Of a stretch of DNA of 10,085 bases, positions 6,702 to 10,085 are shown piece by piece. The notes under the pieces were generated by a model that saw only the letters and a program-made list of their open reading frames with translations, did no database searches and was not told the origin of the DNA. The stretch's first letter is position 1; the number at the start of each line of letters is the position of its first letter. A program made the position numbers and the translations under genes. This DNA is from a bacterium. Lineage in GTDB: Bacteria; Cyanobacteriota; Vampirovibrionia; Gastranaerophilales; UBA9971. Where the stretch lies: the NCBI GenBank assembly GCA_037147175.1, contig JBAWVS010000068.1, positions 1-10,085 on the forward strand, in the 5' to 3' direction.

Positions 6702-8204
6702 ATGACTATAAACGCCTTTGCATCTATAAATGGAACAAAATTATTTTCAGATAAATTTACTGAATTAAAATATAATTCACTTGGGAAAACAGGATTATTA
6801 GTTTCAGAGATTGGCTTTGGAAGTTATAGAATTGACATAAGATCGCCATTAAACAGAGATGCACTCAAAAAAGCTTTATTATCAGGAGTAAATTTGATTG
6901 ATACAAGCTCAACTTATACTGACGGCAATTCAGAATTGCTTATTGGCGAAGTTTTAACAGAAATTATCAATGCAAATTTACTTTCTAGAGAATCAGTTGT
7001 AGTTGTTACAAAAGGCGGCTATATTCAAGGAGAAAATTATATTTTAAGTCAGGAAAGAAAAGATGAAAATTTCCCGTTTAAAGACCTTGTAGAATATGAA
7101 GAAGGTCTGGAACATTGCATCCACGCAGAATTTTTAGATGATCAGATAACAAGAAGCCTTGAGCGTTTAAATCTAAAAACTATAGATGTTTATCTTCTTC
7201 ATAACCCTGAATATTATCTAAAGTGGGCTAAAAATAATAATATTGATAAAGAAACGGCAAGAAAAACTTACTATGCAAGAATCAAAAAAGCTTTTGAGTA
7301 TTTAGAAAAAGAAGTTCAAAAAGGACGAATTAGGCACTATGGTGTAAGTTCAAATACGTTCCCTAATGATGCCGATGCATATGAATTCACTTCTCTTGAT
7401 AAAGTAATTTCTATTGCGGAAGAAATTTCTGCAGAAAATCATTTTAGTGTGATTGAATTTCCTATGAATATTTTTGAAAAAGATGCCGCTTTAAGAGCTA
7501 ATCAATCTAATAATATGACTTTGCTCGATTTAGCCGTAAATAAAAAATTAGGAGTGTTAATTAACAGACCTTTGAATGCAATTTTAAACAACAAATTAAT
7601 TAAACTTGCAGAACCGATAATTCCAGTAATTCCAACGGCAGATATTATTAATACTGAATTAGAAAACATTAATAAACTTGAAAAATCTATACTTCAAAAA
7701 TTAAAATTATATGTAAGTGATGAAATCTCAAATGAGATAACGCATAGCCTGTTTGTATTTGAAGAACTAAAAGACAGTTGGTCAAGTTATAATGACATTT
7801 TTCACTGGAAGAATGCTCTTAATCAGCATTTTTTACCAAGATTTCATTACTACAAAAATTTTATTAAAAATAATTCATTGAAAAATGAAGAATTTGAAAT
7901 GGATTTATTTAGTTGTACATTCAAAATAGGTAAGCTTTTTAGTTTTATCAGCGCTTATTGGGATAACGAATATCTGAAATTTACTGCTGATATTAAATCC
8001 AAATTAACTGCTTTAGCACCTGAGCTTGCAACGACAACAAGACTTAGTAATATGGCAATTAGAACATTAAGAGCTACAAGAGGGGTAACAACTGTTTTGG
8101 TCGGAATGACTCATCTACCTTATGTTGCTGATGCGATTAATGAGTTAAAAAGTCCTGTTAACAAGGATTTTGAATGGAACAAAATCAATATTTCAGTTGA
8201 TTAA
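6702..8204 (+). CDS. Aldo/keto reductase with a long internal insertion
   Basis: A predicted NAD(P)H-dependent oxidoreductase of the AKR superfamily; the substrate cannot be told. The N-terminal 22 residues are extra, then LKYNSLGKTGLLVSEIGFGSY begins the barrel. The full catalytic tetrad is visible: Asp67 and Tyr72 in LIDTSSTYTDGNSE, Lys104 in VVTKGGY, and His167 in YLLHNPEYY. GRIRHYGVSSN (208-217) and LGVLINRPLNA are usual barrel elements, and TTVLVGMTHLPYV near 463-475 is the C-terminal cofactor-binding segment. The protein is 500 aa, against about 280-340 for typical members. The excess lies mostly at about 300-440, a helix-rich, aromatic segment (LKDSWSSYNDIFHWKNALN, FLPRFHYYKNFI) between the last strands of the barrel; I do not recognise it. 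GAGGAAA about 10 nt before the ATG supports the start. It follows carB by 52 bp but may have its own promoter. It converges with the NfnA-like gene, stops overlapping in TTAA. Confidence 0.88.
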   Translation: MTINAFASINGTKLFSDKFTELKYNSLGKTGLLVSEIGFGSYRIDIRSPLNRDALKKALLSGVNLIDTSSTYTDGNSELLIGEVLTEIINANLLSRESVVVVTKGGYIQGENYILSQERKDENFPFKDLVEYEEGLEHCIHAEFLDDQITRSLERLNLKTIDVYLLHNPEYYLKWAKNNNIDKETARKTYYARIKKAFEYLEKEVQKGRIRHYGVSSNTFPNDADAYEFTSLDKVISIAEEISAENHFSVIEFPMNIFEKDAALRANQSNNMTLLDLAVNKKLGVLINRPLNAILNNKLIKLAEPIIPVIPTADIINTELENINKLEKSILQKLKLYVSDEISNEITHSLFVFEELKDSWSSYNDIFHWKNALNQHFLPRFHYYKNFIKNNSLKNEEFEMDLFSCTFKIGKLFSFISAYWDNEYLKFTADIKSKLTALAPELATTTRLSNMAIRTLRATRGVTTVLVGMTHLPYVADAINELKSPVNKDFEWNKINISVD

Positions 8205-9043
8205 AGATTGTCAGCCTGTTTTTCAAGATTGCATTTGTGTTCTGTAGATTTTTCTATTTCTTTATAAATTTGTCCGCGCTGAATAATCTCATTAAAATCA
8301 ACTTTATGCGCATCAAAATCAGGTCCGTCAACGCATGCAAATTTAACTTTTCCGTCGACAGTAAGCCTGCATGAACCGCACATTCCTGTACCGTCTACCA
8401 TAATAGGGTTCATGCTTACAATAGCAGGTATGTTTTCGGTTTTTGTCAGTTCGGCAACTGCTTTCATCATAGGAATAGGACCTATTGCCATAACTGTATC
8501 AACCTGTTCATTTTTAATAATATCTTTTAATTGGTCGGTTACAAAGCCTTTTCGGCCTTTTGAACCATCATCTGTCGTTATAAACAGTTCATCACAGGCT
8601 GTTTTCATTTTATCTTCCCAAAAAATCAAACTTTCCGTTCGTGTACCTATAATCATATAAACTTTATTTCCTGCATCTTTATAGGCTTTCGCAATTAAAT
8701 AAGCGGGTGCTGCACCATAACCGCCTGCAACACAAATAACTGTGCCGTGCTTTTTAATATGAGTAGGAAGTCCTAGAGGACCCACCAAATCTAATATTTC
8801 TTCGCCTGACTCAAGTTGGGCAAGTTTTTTTGTAGTATGACCAACCGCCATATATACTATGGTTAATTCGTTTTTTTCTTTATTAATATCAGCAATAGTT
8901 AAAGGAATTCTTTCTCCTTTTTCGTCCACTCTTAATATTATAAATTGTCCTGCTTTTGCATTTTTGACAACATAAGGCGCTTCTACAATTATTTCATAGA
9001 GATTTTCACTCAATTTGTTTTTAGATAAAATTTTATATCCCAC
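8201..9043 (-). CDS. NfnA/SudB-like ferredoxin-NADP reductase subunit
   Basis: An FAD- and [2Fe-2S]-binding subunit related to the small subunit of NADH-dependent reduced ferredoxin:NADP oxidoreductase (NfnA) and sulfide dehydrogenase SudB. The family passes electrons between NAD(H) and a large GltD-like flavoprotein. I use the GTG at 9043 (280 aa, MGYKILSKNKL), because AAGGAA lies 7 nt before it and the family starts there; a TTG at 9088 would add 15 atypical residues. Visible parts are AKAGQFIILRVDEKGERIPLTIAD (split here as AKAGQFIIL and RIPLTIAD, up to about residue 52) for FAD, AGGYGAAPAY near 106-115 for NAD(P), and a C-terminal cluster motif with Asp217, Cys222, Cys225 and Cys237 (DGTGMCGSC, FACVDGPDFDAHKVDF). 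Asp plus three Cys is the ligand set known for NfnA. This motif distinguishes it from PyrK, which carAB nearby might suggest. The usual large-subunit gene is not adjacent on this strand. Confidence 0.88.
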   Translation of the reverse strand: MGYKILSKNKLSENLYEIIVEAPYVVKNAKAGQFIILRVDEKGERIPLTIADINKEKNELTIVYMAVGHTTKKLAQLESGEEILDLVGPLGLPTHIKKHGTVICVAGGYGAAPAYLIAKAYKDAGNKVYMIIGTRTESLIFWEDKMKTACDELFITTDDGSKGRKGFVTDQLKDIIKNEQVDTVMAIGPIPMMKAVAELTKTENIPAIVSMNPIMVDGTGMCGSCRLTVDGKVKFACVDGPDFDAHKVDFNEIIQRGQIYKEIEKSTEHKCNLEKQADNL

Positions 9044-9050
9044 TTTTTGT

Positions 9051-9056
9051 TTCCTT
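9051..9056 (-). promoter_or_regulatory. Ribosome binding site that sets the nfnA-like start
   Basis: AAGGAA on the minus strand, 7 nt before GTG at 9043. The upstream in-frame TTG at 9088 has no comparable site, which decides the start in favour of GTG. Confidence 0.65.
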
Positions 9057-9090
9057 AATTTCAACCCTATTACAAAGATATTATACAATT

Positions 9091-9118
9091 TAAATATTTT
9101 TTATTAAAAAAATATTTA
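9091..9118. repeat. A/T inverted repeat in the divergent control region
   Basis: TAAATATTTTTT (9091-9102) pairs perfectly with AAAAAATATTTA (9107-9118) around a 4-nt ATTA loop. It lies 48 bp before the GTG of the NfnA-like gene and about 150 bp before the repeat-protein gene, so it is placed as an operator or leader hairpin rather than a terminator, since no gene ends here. The pure A/T content weakens the case. Confidence 0.35.
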
Positions 9119-9204
9119 TTCAATTCTTAATTTTTGATATAAAAATGTTAAGTATTGTAACAATAGCAAAAAACTAAGCAATTTAAAAGAAATAAATGTT
9201 TTTA

Positions 9205-9234
9205 ATATATCATAAGTATATATCAAATATATCA
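9205..9234 (+). promoter_or_regulatory. Three ATATATCA direct repeats upstream of the repeat-protein gene
   Basis: The octamer ATATATCA occurs at 9205-9212, 9218-9225 and 9227-9234, ending 21 bp before the AGGAG ribosome site (9256-9260) of the downstream gene. Repeated octamers this close to a start could bind a regulator. The unequal spacing (13 then 9 bp) and AT-rich setting make this tentative. Confidence 0.3.
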
Positions 9235-9269
9235 ATTTTAAATAAGTAAGGAAATAGGAGACTACGTTT

Positions 9270-10085
9270 ATGTTAAACAAGTTTTTTTCTAATTATTATC
9301 AGCCAAACACAACAAGTTCAACAAGTTCTGAAGCCTTTCTTTTACTGATTTCATCACAATCAAATTCATTTGAAAATTCATTATTTTCAAACCAGGGTCT
9401 CGGTAACTTTGGCTGTTCACCTTTTCAACAACAAAATCAATTCGGAAATTCATTATTTCAATCCCAAGGTTTTGGCAATATGAGCAATTTTGGCTGTTCA
9501 CCGTTTCAGCAACAAAATCAGTTTTCTAATCCATTTTCTCAATTCCAAGGTTTTGGCGATAGGAGCAATTTTGGCTGTTCACCGTTTCAGCAACAAAATC
9601 AGTTTTCTAATCCATTCTCCCAATTCCAAGGTTATGGAAATTCAGGTAACTCTGGTTTTTCACCTTTTCAACAACAAAATCAGTTTTCCAATCCATTCTC
9701 TCAATACCCATCAACGAACAATATGTTTTCAAATATATTACAAAGTTTATTAGGTTCCTTTGGCTCAAGCGATTATCAACAATATCAAGCCCCTCAAAGC
9801 CAAAGTTATAATCAAGGATACAATCAAGACTATAATCAATGTCAAAAATATCCGCATAAACATCATTCTAAATATCAAGATCCGGTATATTCAACGCCAA
9901 CAAGCCAAAATGATTCATGTGCCCATAAAAAAGATTCAACAGAAACAGCTTCCAGATCTGATAATTGGAGTCCTTTTGATTCTCAAAAGGCAACTGAGAC
10001 AACTGATCCGGTATATTCAACGCCAACAAGGCCAACAAGCCAAAATGATTCATGTGCCCATAAAAAAGATTCAACAGAAACAGCT
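9270..10085 (+). CDS. Gln/Asn/Phe-rich low-complexity repeat protein, 3' end outside window
   Basis: The frame opens at ATG 9270, 9 nt after AGGAG, and stays open for 272 codons to the window edge, so the C-terminus is missing. I recognise no named family. Residues 1-45 are Ser/Asn-rich (MLNKFFSNYYQPNTTSSTSS) with a short hydrophobic FLLLI but no convincing signal peptide. Residues 46-145 are tandem 27-residue repeats of the form NFGCSPFQQQNQF then SNPFSQFQGFG. Residues 146-203 include ILQSLLGSFGSS, a YNQ-rich stretch and a Lys/His patch (KYPHKHHSKYQ). From 204 a 42-residue repeat starting DPVYSTPTSQNDSCAHKK begins and is repeated at 246. I count 37 Gln in residues 1-203, with almost no charge before about 180: a prion-like, probably disordered composition. 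Differences between repeat copies are often synonymous (CCT/CCG, CAA/CAG, TTT/TTC), which shows the frame is translated. It is divergent from the NfnA-like gene. A surface, envelope or condensate-forming role is only a guess. Confidence 0.85.
   Translation, partial: MLNKFFSNYYQPNTTSSTSSEAFLLLISSQSNSFENSLFSNQGLGNFGCSPFQQQNQFGNSLFQSQGFGNMSNFGCSPFQQQNQFSNPFSQFQGFGDRSNFGCSPFQQQNQFSNPFSQFQGYGNSGNSGFSPFQQQNQFSNPFSQYPSTNNMFSNILQSLLGSFGSSDYQQYQAPQSQSYNQGYNQDYNQCQKYPHKHHSKYQDPVYSTPTSQNDSCAHKKDSTETASRSDNWSPFDSQKATETTDPVYSTPTRPTSQNDSCAHKKDSTETA
9405..9704 (+). repeat. 81-bp tandem coding repeats, about 3.7 copies
   Basis: Copies start at 9405, 9486, 9567 and 9648, exactly 81 bp apart, each coding 27 residues; the last breaks off after SNPFSQ at about 9704. 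A worn earlier copy is visible at 9351-9404 (SSQSNSFENSLFSNQGLG). Copies two and three share about 53 identical bases (9483-9535 and 9564-9616), while copies one and four have drifted, so the middle pair is the youngest. Cys in FGCSPF is kept in copies one to three and replaced in copy four (SGFSPF). Confidence 0.9.
9879..10085 (+). repeat. 126-bp direct coding repeat running off the window
   Basis: A segment coding DPVYSTPTSQNDSCAHKK and on to DSTETA occupies 9879-9950 and returns at 10005-10085, a 126-bp (42-codon) period. The second copy carries a 9-bp in-frame gain, CCAACAAGG, coding PTR, which looks like a local slip of CCAACAAGC; apart from that the copies are identical over 72 bp. Such identity means the duplication is very recent. 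The window ends inside or at the end of the second copy, so the array may continue. Confidence 0.88.

Noticed and set aside
8201-9043. Identification as PyrK, the dihydroorotate dehydrogenase electron-transfer subunit, given nearby carAB
   Set aside because: The C-terminal Asp/Cys/Cys/Cys pattern with FACVDGPDFDAHKVDF matches NfnA/SudB, not the PyrK cysteine motif, and no pyrD is adjacent.
9091-9118. Rho-independent terminator
   Set aside because: It lies between divergent gene starts with no gene ending into it, and the stem has no G or C.
9405-9704. CRISPR array
   Set aside because: The 81-bp units are contiguous coding repeats without unique spacers and drift gradually between copies.
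9490-9753. Plus-strand open frame of 87 codons within the repeat region
   Set aside because: It is a shifted frame of the 9270-10085 gene; its internal repeats merely mirror the 81-bp DNA repeat, and the other frame has the ribosome site, the longer extent and the synonymous drift.
9868-10074. Minus-strand open frames at 9289-9501 and 9868-10074
   Set aside because: Both lie opposite the repeat-protein gene, lack credible ribosome sites, and their apparent repeats follow from the DNA repeats.

Overview
The window is AT-rich bacterial DNA, densely packed with genes and using the standard bacterial code. It holds arginine/carbamoyl-phosphate genes (argB, carA, carB), a long aldo/keto reductase, an NfnA/SudB-type flavoprotein, and a set of small, poorly characterised proteins starting ME(I/V)(K/R)....NLGFG. 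The low GC, the arginine-sensitive type of ArgB and the small proteins with an N-terminal FG tag fit a Candidatus Gastranaerophilales / Melainabacteria-like gut lineage. That is an inference from style, at about even odds; another low-GC anaerobe is possible.

Positions 1-2280: argB (873-1736, +) lies between two minus-strand small-protein cassettes. The left one is a 130-aa gene followed by a 93-aa paralogue (753 down to 34). The right one is a decayed first gene (2218 down to 2077) followed by an intact 101-aa gene (2038 down to 1733). The first gene of each cassette is preceded by the same 54-bp upstream block, with identical internal spacing, so the two cassettes look like duplicates that include their control region.

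Positions 2280-6649: carA and carB form a tight operon with a 3-bp gap. They make carbamoyl phosphate for arginine and pyrimidine synthesis; argB next door catalyses the second step of ornithine synthesis.

Positions 6637-9043: an aldo/keto reductase of 500 residues carries a complete catalytic tetrad and an extra segment of about 130-140 residues. It converges on an NfnA-like FAD/[2Fe-2S] subunit whose usual partner gene is not beside it. Both convergent gene pairs in the window (argB/101-aa and AKR/nfnA) share their stop codons in a 4-bp TTAA.

Positions 9044-10085: a divergent AT-rich control region leads into a plus-strand gene that is open to the window edge (272 codons seen). It encodes a Gln/Asn/Ser/Phe-rich, low-complexity repeat protein with four 27-residue repeats containing FG dipeptides, then a 42-residue repeat that is still running when the window ends. 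This gene and the duplicated NLGFG cassettes are the least explained parts of the window.
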